From Achatina immaculata (Eukaryota; Mollusca; Gastropoda; Stylommatophora; Achatinidae), in contig CM019709.1 in the NCBI GenBank assembly GCA_009760885.1, positions 32,019,906 through 32,083,905 of the forward strand: a stretch of 64,000 bases of DNA, written 5' to 3'. The notes beneath the pieces were generated by a model. It was not told the origin of the DNA. It searched no databases and saw nothing but the letters and a program-made list of their open reading frames with translations. Below are positions 34,424-41,770 of the stretch, piece by piece. Numbering within the stretch: position 1 is the first letter of the stretch; each line of letters starts with the position of its first letter. A program made the position numbers and the translations under genes.

Positions 34424-37400
34424 CGAATCTTACTGCTTACTGTGATTCACTTTCATGAAGGGCGTCTCCGAAGTCAGTGTTACTGTCTGGCTGACTTCAC
34501 GGTAAGAGTAATTATAATAATAATAATAATGCGTAATTAACAACAATAGTCTTTAAAATAATCTAAAATGTTCTAATTAAAATGTTCCAGGTGAGAAATA
34601 TGTTCCGTTAAAAGTAGAATGTGGTTAACATGATCTCTGGCGCCTCTGAATAATGAGAATATCTGCTGGTATATCTGCTTGTATATCTACTCATATACAT
34701 GCTTGTATTTCTGCTTTTATATATGCTCATATATCTGCTGGTATATCTACTCATATCTTATCTTATATCTTATATCCTTCCCGTGCCGTTAGACGTCACA
34801 TAGGGCTCGCAAAGTAGTTCGCCAATTTTTCCTGTCTTCGGCGAGTCTTTCAACCTCATCAAAGGATTTTATGCCTGTTAACTTGGCCTCTCTTAATAAT
34901 GTTCTCTTCTGCTTGTATATCTGATGGTATATCTGCTTGTATATCTGATGGTATATCTGCTTGTATATCTGATGGTATAACTGCTTGTATATCTGATGGT
35001 ATAACTCCTTGTATATCTGATGGTATATCTGCTTGTATATCTGATGGTATATCTGCTTGTATATCTGATGGTATATCTGCTTGTATATCTGCTGGTGCAT
35101 CTGCTTGTATATCTGATGGTATAACTGCTTGTATATCTGATGGTATATCTGCTTGTATATCTGATGGTATATCTGCTTGTATATCTGATGGTACATCTGC
35201 TTGTATATCTGCTTATATATCTGCTTGTATATCTGCTGAAACATCTGCTTGTATATCTGATGGTATATCTGCTTGTATATCTGATGGTATATCTGCTTAT
35301 ATATCTGCTTGTATGTCTGCTCATATATATCTGCTTGTATATCTGCTTGTATATCTGTTGGTATATCTGCTTGTATATCTGTTGGTATATCTGCTTGTAT
35401 ATCTGATGGTATATCTGCTTATATATCTGCTTGTATATCTGCTCATATATATCTGCTTGTATAGCTAGCTGCTAGTATATCTGTTTGTATATCTGCTCAT
35501 ATATCTGGTTGTATATCTGCTGGTACATCTTCTGGTGTATCTGTTGGTATATCTGCTTGCATATCTGCTCATATATCTGATTGTATATCTGTTGGTATAT
35601 CTGCTTGTATAATCTTCTGATATATCTGCTTGTATATCTGCTGGTATATCTGTATATCTGCTGCTATATCTGCTCATATATCTGCTTGTATATCTGTGTT
35701 GACTGTATATCTGCTGGTACACCTTCTGGTGTCTATGTTGGTATTTATGCGTGTATATCTGATTGTATAACTGCTGATATAACTGCTTGTATATCTGTTG
35801 GTATAACTGCTTGTATATCTGCTGGTATAACTGCTTGTATATCTGTTAGTATAACTGCTTGTACATCTGCCTGTACATCTGCTTGTACATGTGCCTGTAC
35901 ATCATCTGGTATATCTGTTCGCTTAAACCCGGGGCATGCAAGAGGAGATTTGAAAAGTGTCGTACAGCTATTTTCTGGTCACTTACCCTACTCCATGTTT
36001 TTCTCTGAAGTATTCGAACCTTCCCCTACGTGATCTACTGGGCCCTCCTCCACCTTCTTGTCCCCTCTCAGAAGGGATGGACCTTCCTCTCCCCTCTCAT
36101 CCTCATTGGAGTCGCATGACACACCAACGCATAGAACATGTGATTGTCCTCCGATGTTCTTCTTCATCTTCGTACGCATTTAACTATAATGCCTGGTGCC
36201 CTGATTTTTTGCAATACGCCTTTTGGCTGGGTACCTCCGACTTCATCATCTTTCCTTGCTAGGGCAGACTGTGGTCTTGCTCGGACTGCCGTGAAGACAG
36301 TGGTGTAGACTGGCCTGTTTGTTTTCCAGCCTCTGATGGCTGTACTTAAGCCCCTTCTCAACATCAGGCCCAGCGGCTTTGAGACAGTTCCACAGAGACA
36401 CTGCAACTTTGAGATGAGGAATCCGATGATATCGTTGCTTCAACGGTATCCATTCCCCGCCACCTATAGTCTGCTGGCTCTGTTTTGCTTACCTCATTCT
36501 GGTAGCCATTGTTGTTGAGACACATAGGCTTGTCACGTCCTGGATTCACTGGTCTCACACCAGACTTTCCTCATCCCTGGTGGCCATCTCCATGACCCTA
36601 CCCGTCTACCATCCTGATATTATAATTACTGTTGATTGCTACAGGTTCCTTGGCTACAGAAGTAGGTCAGAGTTTTTAAGCAATCAGATCTATGTTCCCT
36701 GTCTCGCAAAGACTATGTTAAGATAAGTGTGATCTTAACACAGTTGTTCCCAGGGGAGTTGTCCTCCGATGATGGAAGGAAGGAATTAGAACAAGAGATC
36801 ATGAGTAGTTCAATCAAATGAATAAAGCATTTTCCTGCAGCAAATAGCGAGTGATGGCAAAAAGGGCGCTAAAATAAAGTAGTGGCGAAAGGGGCGATAA
36901 AATAAAGTAGTGGCGAAAGGGGCGATAAAATAAAGTGATGTCAAAAAGGGCATTAACATAAAGCGGTAGCTAAAAGAGCGCTAAAATAAATTAGTGGCGA
37001 AGGAGCACTGAAATAAAATGGTGGCAAATGGGCACTAAAATAAAGTGGTGGCGAAAAGGGAGCTACAATAGTTTTTTAGCGTGGTTACTTTAGACATCAC
37101 AAATGTAATTATTTCTCGTTGTCGACCATCTGGTGTTTATCTATCAAAGACCATTGTGTTTCCAGCTCTGTTATGTAGTCAATGTCGACTTCTTTTGAGG
37201 GGGGAACTTTCGACTCCGAGTCAACTTTCCTACAGAATTAAGTGCCACCTATAAATATTTCCCCAGGTCGAAAGCACTCTACACCGACAAGAAACAGTTC
37301 CAGCCAGACCGCCACAGAGGAAGTGGGCATCAGGAGAACCATCCTCAGTTACATAAGGAAGTCAGGGCGTCGACAGGGCTCGGGGCGTGCCAGCAGTTGT

Positions 37401-37517
37401 AGTGCCTACGTGGCCAAGCAGTTTCTCGAGGCCAAAAGCCCTTTGGAAGTCACAAGGAGCAGCGTTCGTAGCAGAGATTACCGTGCGAGCTCCTGCTGTG
37501 CTGAAAAAACTGTTTGA
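18348..37517 (+). CDS. TRHR: Thyrotropin-releasing-hormone-receptor-like GPCR, four coding exons
   Basis: Plasma-membrane class A neuropeptide receptor. Joining 18348-19167, 23766-24022, 31205-31427 and 37267-37517 gives 1551 bases, 516 codons plus stop, with GT-AG introns in phases 1, 0 and 1. Seven helices are visible. Class A marks: N150 (TM1), D178 in LAVAD (TM2), C207 pairing with C289 in loop 2, E231-R232-Y233 (TM3), W259, P313, W375-M-P377 (TM6), N412-P-I-L-Y416 (TM7), and C433-C434 as a likely palmitoylation site. The segments ITAFTIERYIAICHP and NSAINPILY, and MPYR in TM6, are close to vertebrate TRH receptors. The N-terminus before TM1 is about 128 residues, far longer than in vertebrate TRHR, with N-glycosylation sequons at N76 and N108. 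In molluscs and annelids this family is known to bind EFLGamide; the ligand here is inference. Start chosen as the first ATG of the open exon; M5, M8 or later Met are possible. Confidence 0.93.
19278..19315. repeat. GTT microsatellite
   Basis: TTG/GTT trinucleotide run in intron 1. A second is at 20172-20192, and poly-T/poly-G tracts lie at 19560-19583. Confidence 0.9.
20392..20975 (+). mobile_element. LINE-B remnant carrying a minisatellite
   Basis: Starts with the LINE-B codons for YVGHVMRRN. Then a 34-bp unit is repeated ten times (20418-20758). The element resumes as IKW, a diverged TLKRxxLA and SLASNPLMSL, ending in GGGAAGGATGTAAGATA, a diverged LINE-B end. The minisatellite therefore lies inside the element. 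Confidence 0.82.
20418..20758. repeat. 34-bp minisatellite inside LINE-B
   Basis: Ten near-identical units beginning GCCACGTGATGAGAAGAAAC. GCCACGTGATG is the LINE-B sequence coding for the GHVMR motif, so one LINE segment was copied in place. Each unit has a CACGTG palindrome. Confidence 0.93.
20976..21477. other. Intronic, no gene seen
   Basis: Pyrimidine-rich stretches, no recognised gene. Parts around 21120-21400 look like a very old reverse-strand LINE tail but I cannot support a frame. Confidence 0.35.
21478..21590. repeat. ~56-bp tandem duplication
   Basis: GGTAAAGATTACCTTATTAT and the following CTCCAATAACAGTAAA occur twice in succession, with a partial third. GGTAA...TTACC inside each copy is a short palindrome. 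Confidence 0.85.
21590..21825 (-). mobile_element. tRNA-derived SINE candidate
   Basis: On the reverse strand it reads GCGCTGAGTGGCGTAC (A-box-like) and then, about 45 bases on, GGCTCGAATCTGG (B-box-like, + strand 21735-21747). A conserved body follows (GTGATGCTGACCACATCACC). The body recurs at 28805-28930 in the same orientation, so it is a repeat family. The promoter boxes are diverged. Confidence 0.6.
21868..22245 (+). repeat. Dispersed repeat R1, copy 2
   Basis: Second copy of the repeat at 3838-4310, same order of blocks and same orientation, with a poly-G tract at 22108-22119. Confidence 0.75.
22262..22350 (+). mobile_element. tRNA-like SINE head
   Basis: GTGGCTAGGCGGCAGCTTG followed by GGTTCAAGTCCCA (22308-22320, a good B box) at tRNA-like spacing. 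There is no acceptor stem pairing, so it is not a tRNA gene. Confidence 0.5.
22560..22930 (+). repeat. Dispersed repeat R2, copy 1
   Basis: Shares with 26155-26340, 28370-28670 and (reversed) 28985-29130 the blocks CAATACTTCGGCAAAAGCCT, GGCAGAAAGTAAAATGAGCA and AAACGCTTAGCTT. Four copies in 7 kb, all within the receptor introns. No coding frame is conserved. Confidence 0.75.
23060..23535 (-). mobile_element. LINE-F 3' part, reverse
   Basis: Reverse-strand frame at 23077-23334 reads TIKIRKLRYFGHIKRHSALE, SLILGRVVSSKRENGRARST and TGTMLWIG, a LINE C-terminal tail with the RYFGHIKR motif. Weaker matches to the upstream connection domain reach 23535. Confidence 0.75.
23631..23765. repeat. 31-bp minisatellite ending at the exon 2 acceptor
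   Basis: GTCTGTTTA or a one-base variant starts units at 23631, 23662, 23693, 23724 and 23755, exactly 31 apart. In the earlier units the next bases are ATTG or CTTA/CTG; in the last they are TTAG, which is the splice acceptor of exon 2. Confidence 0.93.
23766..24022 (+). CDS. TRHR: Receptor coding exon 2 (residues 274-359)
   Basis: Acceptor CTGTTTTAG|AT, donor GTCCAG|GTGAGG, phases 1 and 0. Encodes extracellular loop 2 with C289, TM5 (about 299-325) and intracellular loop 3, which is short and basic (RALRTSGKTTRQTTSSK). It joins in frame to both neighbours. Confidence 0.92.
24061..24465. repeat. ~22-bp degenerate array just after the exon 2 donor
   Basis: About 17 units of the type GTGAACCAAATGATGAGGGTAT begin 38 bases into intron 2. 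Many units carry G|GTATGT, G|GTACGT or A|GTATGT, which resemble 5' splice sites. Confidence 0.85.
24625..24740. repeat. CTT-rich microsatellite
   Basis: TTC/CTT runs of about 100 bases in intron 2. Confidence 0.85.
24745..25340 (-). mobile_element. Penelope-like element fragment
   Basis: On the reverse strand a frame reads VKLVLPFHPHGQMVKKIL, then a cysteine pair (CVTCPVVW), TLHEGFTCECRNVIY, and past an AT microsatellite ITYIGETGLSLGDRMQ. YIGETG...GDR is the GIY-YIG endonuclease motif at the end of Penelope-like retroelements. Upstream (25180-25330) a piece reading LLEFFRHRHYQEKNVL and NRIQLVSRKEA is the end of its RT. Frameshift near 25165; the 5' part is missing. Confidence 0.85.
25286..25346. 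repeat. 24-bp inverted repeat
   Basis: ATTCTAATAACTTGTTGGAC plus four bases is followed, after a spacer of about 14 bases, by its reverse complement. The left arm is the start of the retained Penelope RT fragment. The right arm starts a forward-oriented piece, so two Penelope-derived segments meet head to head here. Confidence 0.9.
25347..25800 (+). mobile_element. Probable Penelope-like 3' segment, forward
   Basis: Pyrimidine-rich sequence ending AAGGCTCACGCCTTAACGAA, ACATCACAACTTTATAGTCG, TTAAGTAATAAA. The closing part recurs at 27220-27254 joined to Penelope coding sequence, which supports the same element. No frame is retained. Confidence 0.5.
26155..26340 (+). repeat. Dispersed repeat R2, copy 2
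   Basis: Matches R2 at 22560-22930 (CAATACTTCGGCAAAAGTC, TTAAACACTTCGCTTTTTG). Confidence 0.7.
26341..26775. other. Intronic, no gene seen
   Basis: AT-rich sequence with a GTTTT run (26670-26698). No supported feature. Confidence 0.45.
26776..26866 (+). mobile_element. Short SINE: tRNA-like head with LINE-G tail
   Basis: GGCGGCCTGGTTGGCTGAGT then GGTTAGGCGCTCGG is a tRNA-type A-box region. It passes directly into GAGAAATGATCGC and GGCACTTGATTGATTGATT, the 3' end of LINE-G at 52408-52460. The B box is missing, so this copy is internally shortened. The shared tail indicates that the SINE is mobilised by LINE-G. Confidence 0.7.
26867..27181 (-). mobile_element. LINE-B 3' part, reverse
   Basis: Reverse frame at 26815-27060 reads GGHVGHAMRRNSQRIPKQAI, KWNTTGRRKRGRPRETLKRT and LVGIKSLDGLE, the LINE-B C-terminus. 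The very end of the element is replaced by the SINE junction at 26866. Confidence 0.88.
27182..27254 (+). mobile_element. Penelope-derived junction piece
   Basis: 27182-27223 repeats 25123-25165 (Penelope coding strand complement) and 27224-27254 repeats 25757-25790. The roughly 590 bases that separate them at 25.1-25.8 kb are absent. Confidence 0.75.
27262..27435 (+). repeat. Dispersed repeat R3, copy 1
   Basis: Its reverse complement resembles 44445-44618: both contain ACGCCTGG, CTCCCAGATTTCTCTGGT or close variants, and CCCGTATTTTC. No coding frame. Confidence 0.65.
27465..28165 (+). mobile_element. LINE-C/G-like 3' end with internal minisatellite
   Basis: A frame reads RRRLESVQVVFLRRILKVRW, EEVLKETQETRNIL, RQSRFVEHLWRRGGLEHLMA and TGKIEG, the LINE C-terminal region. 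After a repeat array it ends with codons for KDMISYACHKGH stop (about 28137-28172). The array at 27799-28148 lies between LRLW-type codons and that ending. Confidence 0.8.
27799..28148. repeat. 25-bp minisatellite inside a LINE end
   Basis: About fourteen units of GGGGATCGAGGGTTATGGAA plus GGACA. In the LINE frame one unit codes for GDRGLWKD, directly before the terminal MISYACHKGH, so the unit is a copy of LINE coding sequence. Confidence 0.92.
28172..28205. repeat. GA microsatellite
   Basis: About 16 GA dinucleotides at the 3' end of the preceding LINE copy. Confidence 0.93.
28370..28670 (+). repeat. Dispersed repeat R2, copy 3
   Basis: Best-preserved R2 copy (CAATGTTTCGGCAAAAGCCT, AAACGCTTAGCTTATCTGGC). 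Confidence 0.75.
28805..28930 (-). mobile_element. SINE body, second copy
   Basis: Matches 21590-21715 (CTTGACCTGTCGGCACTCTA, AGGGTGATGTGGGCAGCATC) in the same orientation but lacks the tRNA-like head. Confidence 0.55.
28985..29130 (-). repeat. Dispersed repeat R2, copy 4, reverse
   Basis: AAGGCTTTTTGCCGAAATATTG and TTACTTCCTGCCATTCTTGT are the reverse complement of R2 blocks. Confidence 0.7.
29225..29838 (-). mobile_element. LINE-A 3' end, reverse
   Basis: Reverse frames read NSFQTKRLRRIRRILWPNTI, RRWRWLGHVLRRT and KGRPKETWR, with a tail of mixed GA and GT repeats at 29252-29276. 5'-truncated near 29838. Confidence 0.88.
29935..30830. repeat. 35-40-bp pyrimidine-rich minisatellite
   Basis: About 24 units of TTTCTTTCTCTCAC(G/T)TATAAAG plus a variable end. 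Unit length falls along the array: 40 bases (GTGTTATGTCTACTGTTTTA) from 29935, then 38-39 (TATTCTGTCTACTAT), then 35 after loss of GTCT (TACTCTACTAT) from about 30395. Low-complexity frames through it are not genes. Confidence 0.95.
30940..31204. repeat. ~40-bp array ending at the exon 3 acceptor
   Basis: Six to seven units of CACATTTCTTATCCAATCAT followed by TTTTT and a purine segment (GGGGGTTACAAAT or CCTAGGCTTACAAA). The last, shortened unit supplies TCTCTTATCCCCAG, the acceptor of exon 3. Earlier units carry TTTCTTTCCTAG|G (ending 31133 and 31176), which look like acceptors but would shift the frame. Confidence 0.88.
31205..31427 (+). CDS. TRHR: Receptor coding exon 3 (residues 360-433)
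   Basis: Acceptor TTATCCCCAG|GTTGTG, donor GATGCT|GTAAGT, phases 0 and 1. Encodes TM6 (about 362-384, with W375-M-P377-Y-R379), loop 3, TM7 (393-417, with R402 and NPILY) and helix 8. GC content is clearly higher than in the flanking introns. Reading through the donor would give one Lys and a stop. Confidence 0.94.
31881..33272. repeat. ~33-bp G-rich minisatellite, about 40 copies
   Basis: About 40 units of CAGTAATACCTTCCTTCTTAGA followed by a run of G with occasional C (ATGGGGGG type on the left, ACGGGGCGGGGG on the right). The sense strand has repeated G runs suited to quadruplex formation. Each unit contains a pyrimidine tract ending in TTAG, the shape of a 3' splice site. Confidence 0.95.
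33273..33980. other. Intronic, no gene seen
   Basis: AT-rich with a TAA run near 33520. No supported feature. Confidence 0.45.
33982..34285. repeat. 31-bp minisatellite, about ten copies
   Basis: GAGTAGACAGGAGTGCAAAG begins units at 33991 and 34022, period 31. Since 31 is one more than a multiple of 3 and the unit has no stop on the reverse strand, all three reverse frames stay open and read the same peptide out of phase (VYSPMLSLHSCLL). This is an artefact of the period. Confidence 0.95.
34357..34423. repeat. GAT microsatellite
   Basis: About 22 GAT units; the poly-Asp frame is not a gene. Confidence 0.97.
34660..35905. repeat. 12-bp minisatellite (TATATCTGCTTG type)
   Basis: About 90 units of the type CTGCTTGTATAT / CTGATGGTATAT, often paired into a 24-base higher unit. 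It is interrupted by a LINE-B tail at 34758-34912. Frames stay open because 12 is a multiple of 3. Confidence 0.95.
34758..34912 (-). mobile_element. LINE-B 3' end inserted in the 12-bp array
   Basis: Reverse frame reads LLREAKLTGIKSFDEVERLA, EDRKNWRTTLRALCDV stop, then GGCACGGGAAGGATATAAG with an ATAAG tail. Array units continue on both sides. Confidence 0.92.
35906..36844. other. Intronic, no gene recognised
   Basis: More complex sequence with overlapping short reverse frames at 36164-36558, none matching a family I know. Frames shift and overlap, so it may be an old retroposed gene piece; I cannot name it. Confidence 0.4.
36845..37070. repeat. 28-bp minisatellite
   Basis: ATAAAGTAGTGGCGAAAGGG starts units at 36874, 36902 and 36930; about eight units, ending about 200 bases before exon 4. 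Confidence 0.9.
37267..37517 (+). CDS. TRHR: Receptor coding exon 4 (residues 434-516)
   Basis: Acceptor TTTCCCCAG|GTCGAAAG, phase 1, completing C434. Encodes the Ser/Thr- and Arg-rich cytoplasmic tail (CRKHSTPTRNSSSQTATEEV...) ending CCAEKTV stop. Ser/Thr clusters fit GPCR-kinase and arrestin regulation. The total length of the joined frame is an exact multiple of three. Confidence 0.88.
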
Positions 37518-37616
37518 TGCCGTCTCAAGTGTGTGGCTGGGCCTGTGGATGTGTGCATGTGAGAGATTTCTGCAAGCGACTGCTGTGTGACTAACTTATG
37601 GGACAGTATGTAACAG

Positions 37617-37622
37617 AATAAA
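37617..37622 (+). terminator. Receptor poly(A) signal
   Basis: AATAAA, 100 bases after the stop codon and before the next tandem array. It is the first canonical signal downstream. Confidence 0.7.
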
Positions 37623-37734
37623 ATTTTCGAGGATTATTTCCCCTGGGGTTTTTTTTCGGATTAACATGGTTTACTCCCTTGCTTTTTATTTCCTCGGCGT
37701 CCCAAATCGGCTGAGCTAATTTCCTTTGACTCCA

Positions 37735-38120
37735 GAATGTTGCAGAAGTTTCTAGTTGGAGAATGCTGCAGAAGTTTCTAGTTGGAGAATGTTGCAGAAG
37801 TTTCTAGTTGGAGAATGTTGCAGAAGTTTCTAGTTGGAGAATGTTACAGAAGTTTCTAGTAGGAGAATGTTGCAGATGTTTTTAGTTCTAGAATGTTGCA
37901 GACGTTTCTAATTGGAGAATGTTACAGACGTTTCTAGTAGGAGAATGTTGCAGATGTTTTTAGTTCTAGAATGTTGCAGAAGTTTCTAGTTGGAGAATGT
38001 TACAGAAGTTTCTAGTTAGAGAATGTTTGCAGAATTTTCTAGTTGGAGAATGATGCAGACGTTCCTAGTTGGAGAATGTTGCAGAAGTTTCCAGTTGGAG
38101 AATGCTACAGACGTTTCTAG
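37735..38120. repeat. 26-bp minisatellite
   Basis: GAGAATGTTGCAGAAGTTTC plus TAGTTG repeated about 15 times; GCAGAAG at 37742 and 37768 gives the period. Confidence 0.95.
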
Positions 38121-38449
38121 TTTTCACATCTTGCACGAGCCTTGAGTATGAACTCAGAAACGCGAGAATTTTCAGCTGAAAGTTCGGTTGTATGTGAAAG
38201 TATTTAATTAATCTTGGTTTGCCTTCGAAAGGAAGTGTAATGTTTAGACAACCGTGTCTTAACGTAGGCCAAAGGGAGACAGGACAGCTTTGATTGTTTG
38301 TTTTTCATTGTTGTCTGTTGCTAGTGTATTCATCTTCTTGTGTGTTCTAACAGCAATTTCAGATACTGCATGCCGTCATCATCAGGTTCACTCATACTGG
38401 TCCATTACCATCATGCTCACCATTAAACACTGAATTATTCATCCAAGAT
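38121..38449. other. No gene seen
   Basis: Unassigned sequence downstream of the receptor gene. Confidence 0.45.
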
Positions 38450-40055
38450 GTGCTGTGACTCTTATGTGTGGTACCACTGTGTGCTTTGTCTTTCATGTGT
38501 GGTACCAATGTGTGCTGTGACTCTTATGTGTGGTACCACTGTGTGCTATGACTCTTATGTGTGGTACCTCTGTGTGCTGTGACTCTTATGTGTGGTACCA
38601 ATGTGTGCTGTGACTCTTATGTGTGGTACCACTGCGTGCTGTGTCTATCATGAGTGTACCACTGCGTGCTGCGTCTCTCATGTGTGGTACCACAGCGTGC
38701 TGCGTCTCTCATGTGTGGTACCACAGCGTGCTCTCATGAGTGTACCACAGCGTGCTGTGTTTCTCATGTATGGTACCACTGCCTGCTCTCATGAGTGTAC
38801 CACTGCGTGCTCTCATGAGAGTACCACAGCGTGTTGTGTCTCTCATGTGTGGTACCACTGCGTGCTGTGTCTATCATGTGTGATACCACAGCGTGCTTTG
38901 TCTCTCATGTGCAGTACCACTGTGTGCTGTGTCTCTCAGTTGTGGTACCACTGCGTGCTGTGTCTATCATGTGTGGTACCACTGCGTGCTGTGTCTCTCA
39001 GGTGTGGTACCACTGCGTGCTGTGTCTCTCATGTATGGTACCACTGCGTGCTCTCATGAGTGTACCACTGCGTGCTGCGTCTCTCATGTGTGGTACCACT
39101 GCGTGCTTTCATGAGTGTACCAATGCGTGCTGTGTCTCTCATGTGTGGTACCACTGCGTGCTCTCATGAGTGTACCACTGCGTGCTGCGTCTCTCATGTG
39201 TGGTACCACAGCGTGCTCTTATGTGTGGTACCACTGCGTGCTCTCATGAGTGTACCACAGCGTGCTGCGTCTCTCATGTGTGGTACCACTGCGTGCTGCG
39301 TCTCTCATGTGTGGTACCACTGCGTGCTGCGTCTCTCATGTGTCGTACCACAGCGTGCTGTGTCTCTCATATGTGGTACCACTGCGTTCTGTGTCTCTCA
39401 TGTGTGGTACCACTGCGTGCTGTGTCTCTCATGAGTGGTACCACAGCGTGCTGTGTCTCTCATGAGTGTACCACAGCGTGCTGTGTCTCTCATGAGTTTA
39501 CCACTGCGTACTGTGTCTCTCATGAGTGTACCACTGCGTACTGTGTATCTAATGAGTGTACCACTGCGTGGTGTGTCTCTCATGTGTGGCACCACAGCGT
39601 GCTGTTTCTCTCATGTATGTTACCACTGTGTGCTCTCATGAGTGTACCACTGCGTGCTGCGTCTCTCATGTGTGGTACCACTGCGTGCTTTCATGAGTGT
39701 ACCAATGCGTGCTGTGTCTCTCATGTGTGGCACCACAGCGTGCTCTCATTAGTGTACCACTGCGTGCTGTGTCTCTCATGTGTGGTACCACTGCGTACTA
39801 TGTCTCTCATGAGTGTACCACATCGTGCTGTGTCTCTCATGAGTGTACCACTGAGTACTGTGTCTCTCATGAGTGTACCACTGCGTACTGTGTCTCTCAT
39901 GAGTGTACCACTGCGTACTGTGTCTCTCATGAGTGTACCACTGCGAACTGTGATTCTCATACGGGATGCTGTGACTCTTATATGTGGTACCGCTGTGTGC
40001 TGTGACTCTTATGTGTAGTACCACTGTGTTGTGTGACTCTTATGTGTAACTGAGG
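38450..40055. repeat. ~31-bp minisatellite with GGTACC in each unit
   Basis: Roughly 50 units of TGTGTCTCTCATGTGTGGTACC plus ACTGCGTGC. Edge units carry GTGACTCTTATG, inner units GTGTCTCTCATG, and many units lose the GG of GGTACC (GAGTGTACCAC). Frames up to 282 codons and cysteine-rich translations come only from the repeat. Confidence 0.95.
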
Positions 40056-40884
40056 CAGTTACGTTACTGTCAGGGTTGTGGGTTAAGAGTCGGTAAACAA
40101 TTTTGGATGGAATTGTAAGCGTAGAAATGTTCCATCCATAGAGTAAGTACACGCCTAAAGTTATTTGTTCCCAAACAATGTCCACAGGAAACGAAAAGTA
40201 TCTTATAGATGAGCAGTTTCTTCATCTAGTGCCCTCATGCGTGCTCCGTAGTTCAGCAGTCACACTCTTTTCCTGGTACCAGGCAGGCTCGTGGGGGGGG
40301 GGGGTGTCCAACTGATGCTTCGTTGTAACGGTACAAAGTCTGTGGTGGCACAACCGTTGACAGCCTTGCTGCAGTAATGGTAACTAAACATTGATCAGAC
40401 ACCCCAAGCTCTTGCATACGTTTGCGAAAGAGATCACGCGGTGAAATAAATAAGCCAATTCTAACTGGACATTTAATATATGGAACTTGATGATGATGAC
40501 TTGAATGGTAAAAGATGTATAGAGAATGCACGTCGCCAGTTCAACCATACAACATTCTGACCATTGAACTGCGACTGATCTTTAGAGCAATACAAGGGAC
40601 GAAAACTCCATACGACAAAACATACCTAAAGCCAAAGCTTTCCATTACAACAGAACTTTATGATCAACAGAAACGGGCACATACATCCGTCCCCCTCAAG
40701 TATCGGTCCATTCTCTCCTCAGATCTTCCACATATTCAACAGTAGACAAGTCTTCCCCGGCGCTCACGTGCACTTCTGATCACGGACTATGTCAGGCACT
40801 CAGTTACGTGCACTTCTGATCACGGACTATGTCAGGCACTCAGTCAGTTAAAGGTTAAAAATCAGACTCCGACTTGACCGCAGT
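40056..40884. other. No gene recognised
   Basis: Contains a 92-codon reverse frame (40253-40531) and a 76-codon forward frame (40515-40745) without any known motif. A 42-bp direct duplication is at 40763-40845 (TCACGTGCACTTCTGATCAC). Confidence 0.4.
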
Positions 40885-41350
40885 CAGGACAGGCCTTATA
40901 TATGCTCCGCCCCATGCCGTAGCATCCATCCAAGAGTATGTTTGCTGACAGTTCCCATCACGTCTTGGTTCTTCACGATGCGTTTTCTGCCACACAGTTC
41001 AGATTTCCTACCAACACCCTTAATGTATCCTAGCTCCAGCAGTTGCTCACAACTACGTTGTTCTTCCATTCCCGCTCTTCATTTTCCCGCAATCTTTCCA
41101 ATACGAAATGTCGCCCTTGTCAATTCTCAGCCTGCCAATTATTTTAGCCTGTCCAGAAAGCCTATCTGCCACTTCATCGCCATGTATTCCCTCAAGCCCT
41201 GGACAATAAAGCCACGTTAGGCTTATCACAGTTGAATGACTTAACAGATGAGCCCATTCTTTTCTAAGCAATTTTTTTTCTCAGTCTTATGAAGCATGCT
41301 CTGTGCATCCGTCACAGTGACGCCATGAACTACATCATCAGCATCTCTAG
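40885..41350 (-). mobile_element. RNase H-like retroelement fragment
   Basis: Reverse-strand pieces read VTDAQSMLHKTEK, then WAHLLSHSTVISLTWLYCPG, GIHGDEVADRLSGQAK, and after a frameshift KGVGRKSELCGRKR with GTVSKHTLGWMLRHGAEHI. The order LTW..CPG...G-E-ADRL is that of RNase H domains attached to metazoan reverse transcriptases. At least two frameshifts; no RT is left. Confidence 0.65.
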
Positions 41351-41685
41351 CCATTCCATGTTAATTAACAACTCCAATGTAAACATAAAATCATAGGCGT
41401 CGACAACAAAAACAGTAGTGGGGTTCACAGCCGTATCCAAAATCCTGTTACATCGTTCAGGGCAAGCAAGTTTTTTCTTTTTTTTTTTTTGGAGGGGATG
41501 ACGAATGGCTGATAAATACGGGAGGATTTTGCTCTGTCATGCGCTTTGTCGGTAAAAAAGAGCATGCAGGGAATAGAACAAGTTAAAACTACAACAACAA
41601 CAAAAAACATGACTCACAACACAGCAACAGAGCTTTTTATATAAAACGTTAATAGCTCCAGCCAAACAAGGAGAGAGAGAGACTG
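41351..41685. other. No gene seen
   Basis: Unassigned sequence with poly-T (41472-41490). Confidence 0.45.
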
Positions 41686-41735
41686 ATTGATCTTTATTGA
41701 TTGATCTTTATTTCAAAAGGGTTAAGAATTGGGCA
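41686..41735 (-). mobile_element. SINE-like tail (AATC type), reverse
   Basis: GATTGATCTTTATTTCAAAA followed by GGGTTAAGAATTG is the reverse complement of the tail at 47128-47177 and 63536-63579. GA repeats follow at 41736-41767. Confidence 0.65.
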
Positions 41736-41736
41736 C

Positions 41737-41767
<31 letters not shown>

Positions 41768-41770
<3 letters not shown>

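Larger units (their letters stand above)
31428..37266 (+). other. Receptor intron 3
   Basis: A 5839-bp intron, GTAAGT...CCCCAG, mostly tandem arrays: a 33-bp G-rich array, a 31-bp array, a GAT run, a 12-bp array split by LINE-B, and a 28-bp array. Confidence 0.85.

Noticed and set aside
34349..34540. Poly-Asp frame
   Set aside because: Translation of a GAT microsatellite.
34789..35722. Tyr/Gln-rich and Ser/Arg-rich long frames
   Set aside because: They arise from the 12-base array; the only real coding remnant is the LINE-B tail at 34758-34912.
36164..36558. Overlapping reverse frames of 60-80 codons in intron 3
   Set aside because: No recognised motif, frames overlap and none has splice or start context; could be an old retroposed fragment but cannot be supported.
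40253..40745. Two facing frames of 92 and 76 codons
   Set aside because: No family resemblance, no repeated copy and no gene context.
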